Shown: one piece after another, positions 1 to 9,880 of the stretch | Position numbering within the stretch: position 1 is the stretch's first letter | Layout of the letters: each line of letters begins with the position of its first letter | Assembly (NCBI GenBank): GCA_019918135.1 | Contig: WBZZ01003194.1 | Span: 1-22,500, forward strand | From: Paulinella micropora | Taxonomy: Eukaryota > Cercozoa > Imbricatea > Euglyphida > Paulinellidae | DNA length: 22,500 nucleotides | Reading direction: 5' to 3' | Translations under genes and position numbers: made by a program | The notes under the pieces: generated by a model | Told to the model about the DNA's origin: nothing | Databases searched by the model: none | Seen by the model: only the letters and a program-made list of their open reading frames with translations

Positions 1-38
1 AGAAAAGTATCTTACCTAATATATACATAACTTGTAAA

Positions 39-3000
39 ATGTCAAAACCGTCACTACCACCAAGACCAAACAAGCAATATGTTCAACTTCTTCAAGCTAA
101 GGCTAAGCTCAGAAAGGTTGAAACGAAAAATTAAATAAACCGCCAAGACCTTTTATCTAACATCCGTAATAATACGAGGGCGAATCTCCGCGAGGCTAAG
201 ACTAGGGAAGCGAAGCGACGAGAGTTTAGAGCAAACGATTATGAAGTTAGGAGGGATAATCGGCTGAACTCTCTCACATTCAAATTTAGGGAGCTAGACA
301 TAAGCTTCTATGATACAGACACCTTGGAAGAGAAGGTATTGATACCCGCTATAAGATATGCTAGAAGGGAAGGGATGACCAACAATGCGGATGTCAATAT
401 ATCTATAACATACTCCACCGCTCCTGCTAATGAACGATACGACCACTATTTAAAAAAGAAAAGTTTTAACTCATTTCAACTCCGCCAATACGATACCGTA
501 TTTATGGATGCTTTGAACGAGTTCAACATAAACAACATTGAAGCAAGCGAGAATGGATATGAAAGAAACATAAGATATGTGGAAATAACCATAGTTCAAG
601 AAAACGGCGGAGGATGCTATGAAGGAGTGAGAGATAAAAGAACTAAGGTTGAAGAAGGAGAATATCACCACCCAGCAAAAACAACAACTGCTTTTTCTTC
701 TTATGTAAGGATATACTAGATATTCATCCAATGAACAAGAATCGCTGTAATATCGTCCGAACCGAATTCAACCTTCCACCAAACTCACCAATACCATTTT
801 CAATAGCGGTTGAAATATTGAAAAAATATGTTAAGGAAGGGAAAACATATGAAATAACTGACAATATTATGAAGCAAACAGTCAGCACAAACGAAGAAGG
901 GCAGGAACCAGACAAACTAATCTTTTTAGAAAATAACCACTATTACTGATTAGTTAAGCAGTTTAAGAAGCGATGCGAGGACTGTCTACGACCATATTTG
1001 AACAAACATAAATGTAATCTCAACAGGAAAAAATATGCAGACATTAAATTGAAGAAGAATGGTAAAAGATACTTAATAACCAAGTTCCACACGGAAGAAC
1101 AAATAAACAACGACCAAATTCTACATTACGATTTGGAATCATTTAGAAATACAAACATCGCTGTCGGCTACGATATCCACGACTGCTACATAGTCGGATA
1201 TACTCAGGGGTCTGAGGGTTTCAAATACATAGCTGGTAAAGATTGTATCAGTCAATTCGTTGACCTACTAATAGAACGAGGCGAGAAGGTAAAAGCAGGA
1301 TGGGTTCCGAAGGACAAAAAAGATAAACCACCCGTTCTATATGTTAATGGTTTTAACGGAGCGAACTTTGACCACTACTTTATACACCAAGAATTAATCA
1401 GAAGGGGTATTAAGATTAAGTCGTCAAAAATTAATAATGGTTCTATTATCTGCTTAGAGTTTGAAAATGTTAAGATGTGGGATATGTGTAAGCATACCCA
1501 AGGAAGTCTAAAAGCAAATCTTGAAAGTATGGGGTGCGAAATACTCAAAGGCGACTTTGACCACGACAGGGCGAAGAGATGGGAGGATATGGATGACAAG
1601 ACGAGGCAGGACTGTTTGGCTTATCTTAAAAACGATGTTATGGGTTTGAAGGAATTATACTATAAGTTAAACACGACGATATTTACAGCTCATAAAGTCA
1701 ATTTAACTTCATACATCTCAACTTCTAGTCTGGTTTTTAACATATGGAAAAAAATACGTAAATGGTAAATACGAGGTGAGACTTCCAACGGTGGAGCAGG
1801 AAAGAGCATTTAGAAAAGCAATTATCGGAGGAAGGACTTACCCATCTAAGAGGCGGTTCATTTCAGCTCAGTATGAAAGATATTTGAAAAAGAGATATCA
1901 TCTGACTACCTTGTAGATGCGGATGTTGTATCTTTATATCCAACCGCGATGTTATTAGCTTTTATGGTTGGCGACATACTGGAAACAATCGGACCATTTG
2001 ACCCGCGAAATCTTCAAATCTGTATTTACAACCTTGACTATGTCTCACCAAAAGACATATTACATTCAAGGATTGGACAGAGAGACAAAATGGGGTCTCT
2101 TAAATGGCGGCTAGAAGATATGAAGGACCAATGGCTGACGAGTGTAGATATTGAGGATATGGTAGCCGAATGTTATACGGTCCGCATTCATAAAGGATAC
2201 TACACTGTAAAATCTGAATGTGTTTTCAAACAATACATAGATGATATGTTTAAGGCGAAGGAAAATGCGGAGAAAGGTAGCCCGCAATATCTGCTCGCCA
2301 AGCTGTTTATGAATAGTCTATACGGTAAGATGATACAACGACCTATACCTTCAATAACAACATATATACAAACAAATGAAGATTACTGGAAATTCTGGAA
2401 TAGTAATCAAATAACTGACATCGTTAAATTTACGGACCAACAAAGAAAAGATTTATGGCACATATCAGACCTTCCTCGCAATCCAATCTTATTAGAGAGT
2501 AGCATAACAAAGCCTTCACACTATGGAGCATTCATTCTAGCATACAGTCGTCGTATTATGTATAAGTATGCAAACCCGAACAGAAGCATTGAAGACGACT
2601 TTTACTACACCGACACAGACAGCCTCCAAATCCACACGAGATGTGCCAAATATGTAAAGAATATGGGTAATAAGAAACTGGGCGGTATAGGGGACGACTT
2701 AGGCGACGGATGTAAGATAATAAAAGGTGTTTGGATAGCACCAAAACTATATATGTTAGAATTTACGACGAAGGATGCCTTTATGGAAGGAATGACTAAG
2801 AACGACTTAAAGCATATTTCAAAAGGAGTTAAAATAGAAATAGCAGAAAACGGAGTTAAAAGATATTTCCATTTTAGGAGGCTTAGATGCTAATCAGCTA
2901 AACTATGATACATTTGATAAGATGGACAAAGGCGGGTCGGTTGAAAATGTCAAGGATTTCCAAATGAAAAAAATACACATTGATAGAAACAGCAAACAAC

Positions 3001-3131
3001 AACAAGTCCCACATTTTAGCATTTTACATATGACGAATGTTAAAAAACAAGTTAATGAGAACAAGTGGGCGGGCCGTAAGTTCATTGACGATAACGATAG
3101 CATCCCGCTCGGTTTCCACATTCGCGGTTGA
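39..3131 (+). pseudogene. polB: Protein-primed family B DNA polymerase (pPolB), broken
   Basis: This gene would replicate the viral DNA by protein priming. I see the exonuclease motifs DLE (1130-1138), NGANFD (to 1372) and YLKND (1622-1636). The polymerase motifs are DVVSLYPTAM (1922-1951), KLFMNSLYG (2300-2326) and YTDTDS (2606-2623). Upstream lies an NNCFF stretch (about 683-697), followed by a region like the one preceding the exonuclease in PLV polymerases, and a CxxC...HxC cluster near 974-1015. The span of about 1,030 codons fits the family. Six lesions break it: in-frame TAA at 132 and TGA at 947, and frame changes near 690, 1750 (A7 run), 1890 (A5 run) and 2870. The true end is TGA at 3129. 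Motif recognition is very secure. That the part before 683 belongs to the same gene is inferred from its shared frame and the lack of another start. Confidence 0.92.
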
Positions 3132-3132
3132 A

Positions 3133-3157
3133 GCAGAGACTCCGCCTCCGCACCTCC
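3133..3157 (+). repeat. 25-bp GC-rich dispersed repeat, copy 1
   Basis: This is one of four copies; in reverse complement they share a core close to GGTGCGGAGGCGGAGTCTCT. The copy starts two bases after the polymerase stop codon and is followed within about 10 bases by the A/T hairpin. Confidence 0.8.
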
Positions 3158-3168
3158 GGTTTTTTGGT

Positions 3169-3194
3169 GAAGCTTTTTTTAAAAAAAAAGGTTC
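3169..3194. terminator. A/T-rich hairpin between convergent genes
   Basis: GAAGCTTTTTTT faces AAAAAAAAAGGTTC and forms a stem of about 12 bp with one G-G mismatch. It sits between the polymerase stop (3131) and the lipase stop (3193-3195), where a shared end signal for two convergent transcripts is expected. Near-identical hairpins occur at 8396-8420 and 11930-11953. The terminator or 3'-end role is inferred. Confidence 0.6.
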
Positions 3195-3884
3195 AATTAT
3201 AATAAATTTTTTTGACTCCTTTACCTTTGAAGCTTCTAATCGTATGAACACCCCTCGTGGGCTTCACTAGCTTAGTATTTACAGCCGTCGCTCCCAGCAA
3301 TTATACGGGGTCAAATGCGGTTCGGTAGTTAGTGGTTAGCTTCGCGGTCTTCGCCCTCTTACCTTTTGGATTTACCTTGACAGCTACTCGGTCAATCACT
3401 CCTTCAATGAGGTCTTTTGTGCTACTACCTTTATTGTATGTGGTCGCCCTTACACCCGTTTGTCGGCTCAGGTCTTTCGCTATCGTTCCTCCAAGGCTAT
3501 GACCCGTTAGCTCTACATTATCCTTACCATATTTTTTTATGACTTCATTAACCAGCTTCTGCTCTTCTTTATGGCTCGGTGTTCTTTTTAATACTCCCTT
3601 TACCAATGCGACATCTGTGAGTAAGTCCCGCTTATCTACTGAACCCCTAAATGCTACAATCGCCTTACCATCTTTCTCATACACTGTTGATTTTTCTTTG
3701 CTTGCGACCGGCTTCCAACCGTCAGCACCTTTTCTCTCTGACCGCGACAAATAGACATCCTCTCATAACTCCGCACTGCCTCCCTTTTGTTTCCTGTATG
3801 CCTTACCAGTTTTTTTAACGCCTCCCCGTAGCTTATTTTGTGTTTGGCAGAGTAAGCCTTTACGAAGGTAATCCATTGAGACAT
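3193..3884 (-). pseudogene. Class 3 lipase-like alpha/beta hydrolase, broken
   Basis: This is a probable viral lipase/esterase. The central part has VAFRGS and the nucleophile elbow GHSLGG (catalytic Ser). FDPV carries a likely catalytic Asp, and GVHTI, read past an in-frame TAA at 3301-3303, gives a likely catalytic His. The ATG at 3884 opens a short N-terminal domain (MSQWITFVKAYSAKHKISYG) of a kind seen at the start of small viral proteins. The reading frame then changes near 3740-3765, just before the hydrolase part. The gene ends at TGA 3193-3195, directly on the hairpin. It therefore has two lesions, one frameshift and one nonsense codon. Its size of about 230 codons suits a compact viral lipase. 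It is divergent from the next plus-strand gene, with 53 bp between the starts. Confidence 0.75.
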
Positions 3885-3937
3885 TTCGTGTATTATTAAT
3901 TATTTAATTTTTTTCCTGCCAACTATATACACCTACT

Positions 3938-4216
3938 ATGTCCACCCTCACTAGACTGTGCGAGAAGTTCCAACAACTTTCAATTGAAAGCGAAAAAAAA
4001 TCCTTCTCGTTGGAAGATGTTCAAAAGGTAATCTACGACGAAATAAAAGCGATTGAAGAAATGAGAAATGCTCAACCCAAAGACACATTTCACTTCGGCA
4101 AATACAAGGGCAAAAAAATAGAAGACATCGCAAAGATTGGCAAACCATACATTGAATGGTTAGTTCGTCAGCCTTGGGTCCAAAATAAAGACGAATTGAA
4201 GAGGTATTTACCGTAA
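3938..4216 (+). CDS. DUF3820-like small protein
   Basis: This intact 92-residue protein has a charged, helical N-terminal half. Its C-terminal half contains HFGKYKGKKIEDI and YIEWLVRQPW, the pattern of the DUF3820 / exonuclease X C-terminal-like domain (G-K-Y-x-G, then D-I, then Y-x-x-W-L). This domain often accompanies nucleases and DNA-processing proteins, so a nucleic-acid role is possible but unproven. The ATG at 3938 lies 53 bp from the divergent lipase start. The stop overlaps the end of the convergent DUF3223 gene by about 9 bp. Confidence 0.75.
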   Translation: MSTLTRLCEKFQQLSIESEKKSFSLEDVQKVIYDEIKAIEEMRNAQPKDTFHFGKYKGKKIEDIAKIGKPYIEWLVRQPWVQNKDELKRYLP

Positions 4217-4843
4217 GAGATACATTTTACCTCTTATATTGATTTCTTTTTTTATAATTCGCAGTATTGCTTTCTGTTTGTGAAAGTCGCTAAATTTGGT
4301 AAAATGCGGTTCTTTCAAAAGGTTGTCTTCAACTTCTAATTCTCTATTTACTTCAAGGTATTGTTGAAGGATGTCTTTGAATTGTATGATGTCAAAGTGG
4401 TGGTCTACGTGGACATCAACCCGCTCATATATATCACCACTTATTTCGCATATGTATCGGGGTTCTACGAATACATCAATAGCCACGATGTCAAGATATT
4501 CTTGTATTTGCGGCCTTATCGTATTCCTGCTCGCTTCTTTTATCACTCTCGCTATTTTTTTTAATTTGCTAAGGCCTATGAGGTCAACGCAGCAATTCCA
4601 CGAAAACTGCTTACCATCTACACGAAAGTGTTTTCTCCCAGTGGTCAAATTACTTTCAACATCAATGATGCCATTTTTTAGACAAGGGTGATGGGTTATT
4701 AGGTCTAGCACGAAATTGCTATCTTCTGGGTTCAGCAATTCACCATCGTTATATTTGTTTATCATTCTTCTTATGTGGGATTTGATAGATGCTTTTGTTA
4801 GAAACCGCCTACCTCCAACGATGTACCACTTACGACGATACAT
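4208..4843 (-). CDS. DUF3223 (DCL-like) domain protein
   Basis: This intact 211-residue ORF has, in its N-terminal part, the DUF3223 layout: FLTKASIKSHIRRMINKY, then a D-x-x-F-x-x-D-L helix, then HPCLKNGI, then HFRVDGKQFSWNCC. DUF3223 is shared by plant DCL proteins (linked to plastid rRNA processing) and many viral proteins; its biochemical role in viruses is unknown. The C-terminal 110 residues are rich in Ile, Lys and Glu and I do not recognise them. The gene begins the minus-strand block and has no lesion. Confidence 0.7.
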   Translation of the reverse strand: MYRRKWYIVGGRRFLTKASIKSHIRRMINKYNDGELLNPEDSNFVLDLITHHPCLKNGIIDVESNLTTGRKHFRVDGKQFSWNCCVDLIGLSKLKKIARVIKEASRNTIRPQIQEYLDIVAIDVFVEPRYICEISGDIYERVDVHVDHHFDIIQFKDILQQYLEVNRELEVEDNLLKEPHFTKFSDFHKQKAILRIIKKEINIRGKMYLLR

Positions 4844-4863
4844 ATCTCTACTATATTATTATA

Positions 4864-5055
4864 TTAGAAAAAATTATTAGGTTGCTGTTCCTCGCGGGCT
4901 TTCTTAGCCTTTGTAAAGAACTTAATTAAGTTTTCCCGTCTAACATCATCTTCATTTTTTGTCAAGTATGCGATAGCACAAGTTTCATCGCAGAATTGGT
5001 AGTTATCAACAGTAGCAGTTAATATATCTTTTTTTTCACACTCTTTTAACGACAT
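4864..5055 (-). CDS. Small Cys-containing protein
   Basis: This is an intact 63-residue ORF with ATG at 5055. It contains FCDETCAIAYL, which resembles the second half of an MYM/TRASH-type zinc knuckle (F-C-x-x-x-C-x-x-x-Y); the first Cys pair is not evident, with only ECEKK at the N-terminus. The C-terminus is charged and ends in Asn and Phe. The gene lies between the DUF3223 gene and a virion-type gene on the same strand. Its function is unknown. Confidence 0.55.
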   Translation of the reverse strand: MSLKECEKKDILTATVDNYQFCDETCAIAYLTKNEDDVRRENLIKFFTKAKKAREEQQPNNFF

Positions 5056-5106
5056 TGTATAGCACCTTCTATATTATGGAAAAAATAAATATTTCTAAAA
5101 AATAAT

Positions 5107-6362
5107 CTACGGGTCTTCTAACCAAGTAAGAGCATACTGAATACTAATCGTTTGAGCAGATGTTGCTTGTGATGTTATGGTTAATCTATCACCTGGTAGC
5201 ATATCGTCCAAACCATAATCATTTAGATTAACAGTCTCAGCACTACTCAAATTTACAAAGATAACCGCAATGGTATTTCCATTAGCCACAGTCGCCGAAG
5301 TATCAAATGAAACCAGACTTGTATTAGCATTATTTTCAGCATAGACAGCATTTGTCAGAGTAGCATTTTTTATTACTTTAATAATACAACTAGTCTTAGA
5401 GTCCGTATTTAAGATAGTTAGCCGTCGCGGATAAATTATACTATAATTAGTAAGAGCACCACCTGCGGCAGTCGCATTATTTCTCATTGTAAAAGCATGA
5501 GCAACAGCATTGGTCGCATCGGCGGTTCTTTCATAAATAAACGGAATACCCCTTATAATTTCAGTTCCTTTAATGAAGCATCCAACACTTGCGACTTTAA
5601 CATTTTGGACTGCTACAACAGCACCAACATTTGCTATATAGGTTGAAAAAGGTAGAGTAGTATTATTCAGTGTAGTTAAAGTTTGTGTGTTAGCATAACG
5701 AATGGCATGAACCATTTGAAAATCTCCCGTATTTGGATTTTCAATATAAAAAGATACTTGACCAACCCTAAATACTGAAACTTAATTTGAAAAACATTAC
5801 CCTTGCTAAAATCAATGGGTGGTAAGTATGTTTTCCCGTCCGCCTTATCAACATTCCAAGTTGTTTGCGAATAAGCATTAATAGTCGCTCCTCCTCGGTT
5901 GTGATATATTTTCATTACTCCATTTTCTCTACCAAAGAAGAAACCATCTGTAAAAGCACTATCACCTAATCCCACTGCCGAAAGATATTGAGCACCATTA
6001 GCCTCCGTTGTAGTCCATAAGGCAGTAAATCTTACACACACACCCATACCAGCACGATATTTAATTCTTTTTTTTGATTGAATGTATCCGCTAGACCCTG
6101 CCACGGCAGTTGTTGATATGCTAGCCATTGAATTCTTCATTTCAACAGTAGAATTAACAACAGCACTATCCCATTTAGCAGAATTTACATTATACATAAA
6201 TGTCTCTTGAATAATCGGTTTGTATTGTGCTGTGGATATTTCACCGAATGCTGTCAAGTTGTCATCAGTTAATTTTGTTTTTAGTTCTCCATAAGTTCCG
6301 CATTTCAAATTAACAAAATTCCCTCCATCATCTTGTGCGACTAAATTTCGTTGGTGGCTCAT
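5107..6362 (-). pseudogene. Beta-rich virion-type protein, one frameshift
   Basis: The ATG at 6362 starts a Thr/Ser/Asn-rich, probably all-beta protein. The frame changes near 5760; beyond it, ENPNTGDFQMVHAIRYANT continues the same protein to the stop at 5107. The joint is supported because the new frame is open exactly from there and keeps the same composition. The stretch around IENPNTGDF...VHAIRYAN resembles a conserved segment I associate with structural (capsid or fibre-like) proteins of PLVs and related algal viruses. Total length is about 418 residues. The gene is co-directional with the MCP directly upstream, so an accessory virion role is likely. Without the frameshift join it would appear as two unrelated ORFs. 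Confidence 0.65.
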
Positions 6363-6417
6363 TGTTCGTATATTATCAAAAAAATAAATAATCTATCAAA
6401 ATTAATTACTACCAGGT

Positions 6418-7942
6418 TTAGGTTCTGGTAATAGTGCCGTTCCTGACATTTACTTCTTGCTGAGTGACGACAAATGTGTAATGATTGGCCGCAATATTAG
6501 CAGTGGTAGCAATAAACTCCCATCGTCGCTCGGTGTCTAGACTTAATCCGCTGATTTCATTTTGGTCCTTGCTCCACAGCGGACGGGTATTGTCAAAGCT
6601 ATCGCACCAAACCCAGTTGTATTGATAAACATTGCTATTCATCAAAGAAGAGCCTTCCAACTTCGGTTTAAGATACATATAGTCTTCTAGTTTTCCAGTT
6701 TGACAATCAACATTGAATTCTTGAAGTCGTGCTCCGTCTAGTGTGGTATACAAAGTTTGGACCTTAGCACCGAGCAGGTTGCTATTGTCATAAGCGGTGT
6801 TCTTATTTTCGGTTGTGTTAAATACAGAATGATAAATTTTCTTAATTCGTCGTCCGTGGCCTCTGTCAAATCTAAGTATAGCATTTTGAGAAGTTGAAGC
6901 CACTCCGGCAGTATTTTTATACAAATAAGAATAATCAATGTTGAAGCTCATACCTTCGGGGCTCATAATCTTCTGTTGAATTGATTGAACGACATCTGGG
7001 TTAGTTTCAACAGCTAAGAACAGGCTGAGATTAGTAATAGTAACATTTGAATCCGCCACCGCAACAGTGCCACCACAAGTAGAAAGTGCATCATTGTTAT
7101 AATAAAAGATTTTGGGTGTCTGTTGCCAAACAATACGCAAAGTCAAAATTTCTGGAAACATAATAGTTTATCCAGAGCAAAAATAGTATTGTAAAGCATT
7201 CCAAGATTAATCTCAACATTAACACTCGGGCTGGCATTGTTAATAGTTCCAGCTGAAAAATACTTAGCCTCATTAAAAGCAACATTAACGAACTTACTCG
7301 TGCCAGTCTCATTCGCAATAAGGGTATCATCGTGTCGGCGAGCATTTGTGGAGGGTTGTGACATCCAAGCCTTTAATGCTGCCTGAACCTGAGCCTTCGC
7401 GACATCAATAGCCGCATCAATTTGTCCCGTCGCATTTCCAGCAGCCGCCGAAGCGGTCAAGGCTGTTTGTAATGCCGCCAACCTTTTAGCATCGCTAGCG
7501 GGTTGAAATGTAGTTGTAGCATTACACTTTTGAAGCATACATCCAGCTCCACTTCCATTGTCGTGGTTTTCCAAAGCTAGTAAATCATCAATGGAGGTTT
7601 CGGGTTTCCAAATCATCGTCGTGATATTTCCGACTTCATTAATGTCGCACAGATAAACACCACCTCTCGTAATCAATTGAATCTGCCTAATCGGGGCTAG
7701 GCAATCCATAAAGCATTTATTGTAGTTCGCCGCCTTCGCATCAGGAGCATAATTAAAACTCAAAACAGAGCGAGCCAACTTAAAAGGACGGCTGATAAGG
7801 TCAAAGTTGCTTTCCTGTCCTCCCGCGGTAGACACAGTGACATTAATAGAACCCTCACGAGGGGTAAGCTTATTCAAACGATAAGAAGCACTGATGTAGT
7901 CAGTCCTGCTGAAATCCAATTCCCCACCCAGAGTGTCGGCAT
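6418..7942 (-). pseudogene. mcp: Major capsid protein (double jelly roll), broken
   Basis: This would be the main shell protein. The N-terminal part has the block FMDCLAPIRQIQLITRGGVY followed by LCDINEVGNITTMI, which I recognise from PLV major capsid proteins; the C-terminal part is Asn/Thr-rich beta sequence with WVWCDSF. The only plausible ATG is at 7942. The protein frame proper opens one base off it, so a one-base change lies within a few bases of the start codon. A second frame change lies near 7160, where the first half ends at TGA and the second half is open through to 6418. Total length is about 507 codons, right for the family. There is an Ala-rich insertion at about residues 150-190. 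MCP versus another capsid paralogue rests on length, context and this block. Confidence 0.78.
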
Positions 7943-7974
7943 TTTGTCTTCTTGTTTTTTTAATTTTTTCTTTT

Positions 7975-7980
7975 TTTGAA
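7975..7980 (+). other. Left inversion breakpoint, TTTGAA microhomology
   Basis: TTTGAA here matches, in inverted orientation, the word at 9897-9902 (TTCAAA on the plus strand). The protease reading frame would be continuous across this word if 7981-9896 were flipped back. Confidence 0.75.
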
Positions 7981-8340
7981 CTTGGATAAGTCTAGTCAAC
8001 CAGGCTCACATTGGATTGCTGTTTACTGCTCATTAGACGGCGATAGAAGTATAGAGATATATGACCCTCTCGCACTGTATAAGCCGACTGAGCTATTTCT
8101 ACACCAAATGAAACAACTTATAGACAAGAGTAAGCCGAGTACTTATCTGCTTATGAAGGTTAATCAGGTTAAAAACCAAAGCAACACAACAGATACCTGC
8201 GGGTGGCATAGTATTAGATTTTTGTTAGAGCGGGCGAAAGGTAACAGGTTTAAATTCGCCAGCGGATGACTGATTTGAAGGGAAAAGAAGCTGAGGACCT
8301 GAAAACACAGAATGGGTATGGCTTTGACACATATATATGA
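7975..8340 (+). pseudogene. Adenain-like protease, catalytic C-terminal part (inverted fragment)
   Basis: This is the catalytic part of the capsid-maturation cysteine protease. The His is in GSHWIAVY, the Asp in IEIYDPL and the Cys in DTCGWHSIRFLL, in the order of the adenain/Ulp1 (C48/C5) fold. It has no start codon and begins abruptly with NLDKSS, 33 bp from the MCP start. The missing N-terminal portion is on the opposite strand at 9897-10243 (see that entry); a 1.9-kb inversion separated them. A second lesion near 8255-8268 moves the last 25 or so codons to another frame, ending in YGFDTYI at TGA 8338. As it stands it cannot make a protease. Confidence 0.82.
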
Positions 8341-8395
8341 AGCAGATTAAAACAAAAAAAATATTTTCTAATATATGTAATTTTTTGAGGTCGCA

Positions 8396-8420
8396 GGAGG
8401 TTTTTTGAAAAAAAAGCTCC
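8396..8420. terminator. A/T-rich hairpin inside the inverted block
   Basis: GGAGGTTTTTT, G, AAAAAAAAGCTCC is the same hairpin type as at 3169-3194 and 11930-11953. Here it separates the protease end (8340) from the minor capsid start (8426). An end signal for the upstream transcript is likely. Confidence 0.55.
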
Positions 8421-8425
8421 TACAA

Positions 8426-9241
8426 ATGGAGTATAAAGGTGGTCGTGCGAGTGGTATTTACTATATTAACAGCAAAAATCGGATAAATGGCACAGATTCA
8501 AATTTTAGTTGTGAAGTCAATATGAAATCGCTAGACAACCCGACACACTGTAAAATTCTTCATATCTATGTGCCGAAGTCGTATTACTCTGTGGCAAGTC
8601 CTTATAATACTTTTACTCTGAGTGAAGATGGCTATGAGGCTCTGATTACGATACCCGAGGGCAACTACACGATGAACAACTTAAAAAATAAACTGGCCGA
8701 GGTGCTAACCGCAGACAGCCCCAACGACTACACATACGCCGTTACGAGCAACAATACCAACACCGACCCAGAAGACGGCAAGCTATTATTTACCGTAGCG
8801 AACAATCCCATTAACATTCAACCGCGGTTTATATTTGACACCGAAACACGTATTCACGAAGTAATGGGTTTTGACCGCGACTCAACATATTTCTTTGCTA
8901 ATAATGCCATTAGGTCGCCGAATGTCATAATATTGACTGGCGAAAAAACATTATATTTACAGTCGAACCTCGTTGGGGAAGGTGATAATCACGTATTACA
9001 GGAAATATACACGGCGAATGAAATCCCGTTCGGCTCTGTTATCTACGACGGAAGCGGGTCGGAGTATGGCAAAAGATTATCTACGAGTTCAAGCAATGTG
9101 TATAGGTTTTACTTAACTCACGAAAACGACCAACCAGTTAATCTCAACGGGTTAGGAATTGTTATGACATTGTTGATTTACCGCGAGACGAATTATTTTA
9201 ATTTATTTACATCATTTTTTAATTTGTTAAAAGCTAGATAA
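8426..9241 (+). CDS. mcp2: Minor capsid (penton) protein
   Basis: This is a probable single jelly-roll penton protein of the PLV virion. The intact frame gives 271 residues from the ATG at 8426; an upstream TTG at 8405 lies inside the hairpin and is unlikely to start translation. Recognised features are GIYYINSKNRINGT and NFSCEV near the N-terminus, YVPKSYYSV, ITIPEGNYTMNNL, a G-F-D strand in the middle, and PFGSVIYDGSGSEYGKRLS followed by FYLTHENDQPVNLNGLGIVM near the end, an order typical of PLV and virophage-like minor capsid proteins. The last 15 residues are Phe/Leu-rich. This gene lies within the inverted segment, so it points away from the neighbouring virion genes. It is one of the few long genes with no lesion. 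Confidence 0.8.
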   Translation: MEYKGGRASGIYYINSKNRINGTDSNFSCEVNMKSLDNPTHCKILHIYVPKSYYSVASPYNTFTLSEDGYEALITIPEGNYTMNNLKNKLAEVLTADSPNDYTYAVTSNNTNTDPEDGKLLFTVANNPINIQPRFIFDTETRIHEVMGFDRDSTYFFANNAIRSPNVIILTGEKTLYLQSNLVGEGDNHVLQEIYTANEIPFGSVIYDGSGSEYGKRLSTSSSNVYRFYLTHENDQPVNLNGLGIVMTLLIYRETNYFNLFTSFFNLLKAR

Positions 9242-9570
9242 TTTAATTTAAACAAAAGTGAATATATATGAATAAAGATGACAACAAGATATAAAAATGG
9301 AAAAATCTATCGTATTGTTGGTGGAGAAGGAAAGCAATACATAGGAAGCACTTGTATTCAATTGAGTAAGCGAATTTACCAACACAAACAACTAGCGAAC
9401 AGAAAACCTGAATATCCATTATATCAATATTTTAATGAGATAGGATGGGATAATGCACGTATTGTGCTCGTTGAAGAATATGAATGTAATAATAAAGAAC
9501 AGTTGCTATCGAGAGAGCAATATTGGATTGAACAATTAAAACCAGACTAAATAAGCGGGATGCTGATGCT

Positions 9571-9840
9571 ATATGCGAGCACGGAAAATATAGATATTAT
9601 TGTGTCTCGTGTAATGGAAAAGGTATATGCGAGCATAAAAAAAGACAAGAACGGTGTATTGAATGTAAGGGTAGTCAAATCTGCCAACACGAAAAAATAA
9701 AATCAAGATGTATTGAGTGTGGTGGTGGCGAAATATGTAATCATCAAAAAAGAAAAGATGGATGTATAGAATGTAAGCAGAATAATTTTTGCGAACACAA
9801 AAAAATAAGGGGAAATTGTGCTGAATGTGGTGAGTGGGAA
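9571..9840 (+). repeat. Five 54-bp coding repeats (zinc-binding type)
   Basis: There are five consecutive units of 18 codons, each with C-x-H followed eight residues later by C-x-x-C. The DNA units have diverged while Cys and His are retained, so selection kept the metal-binding pattern before the element decayed. Confidence 0.75.
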
Positions 9841-9880
9841 TGTAATGTGTGTAATATAAAACTAAGTAGCAGGAGGAATT

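Noticed and set aside
1..38. Terminal inverted repeat at the left edge
   Set aside because: The first 38 bases show no reverse-complement match in the right part of the viral region by eye; the true end probably lies outside the window.
9571..9840. CRISPR-like array
   Set aside because: The 54-bp units are coding, diverged and contiguous, with no identical repeats and unique spacers.
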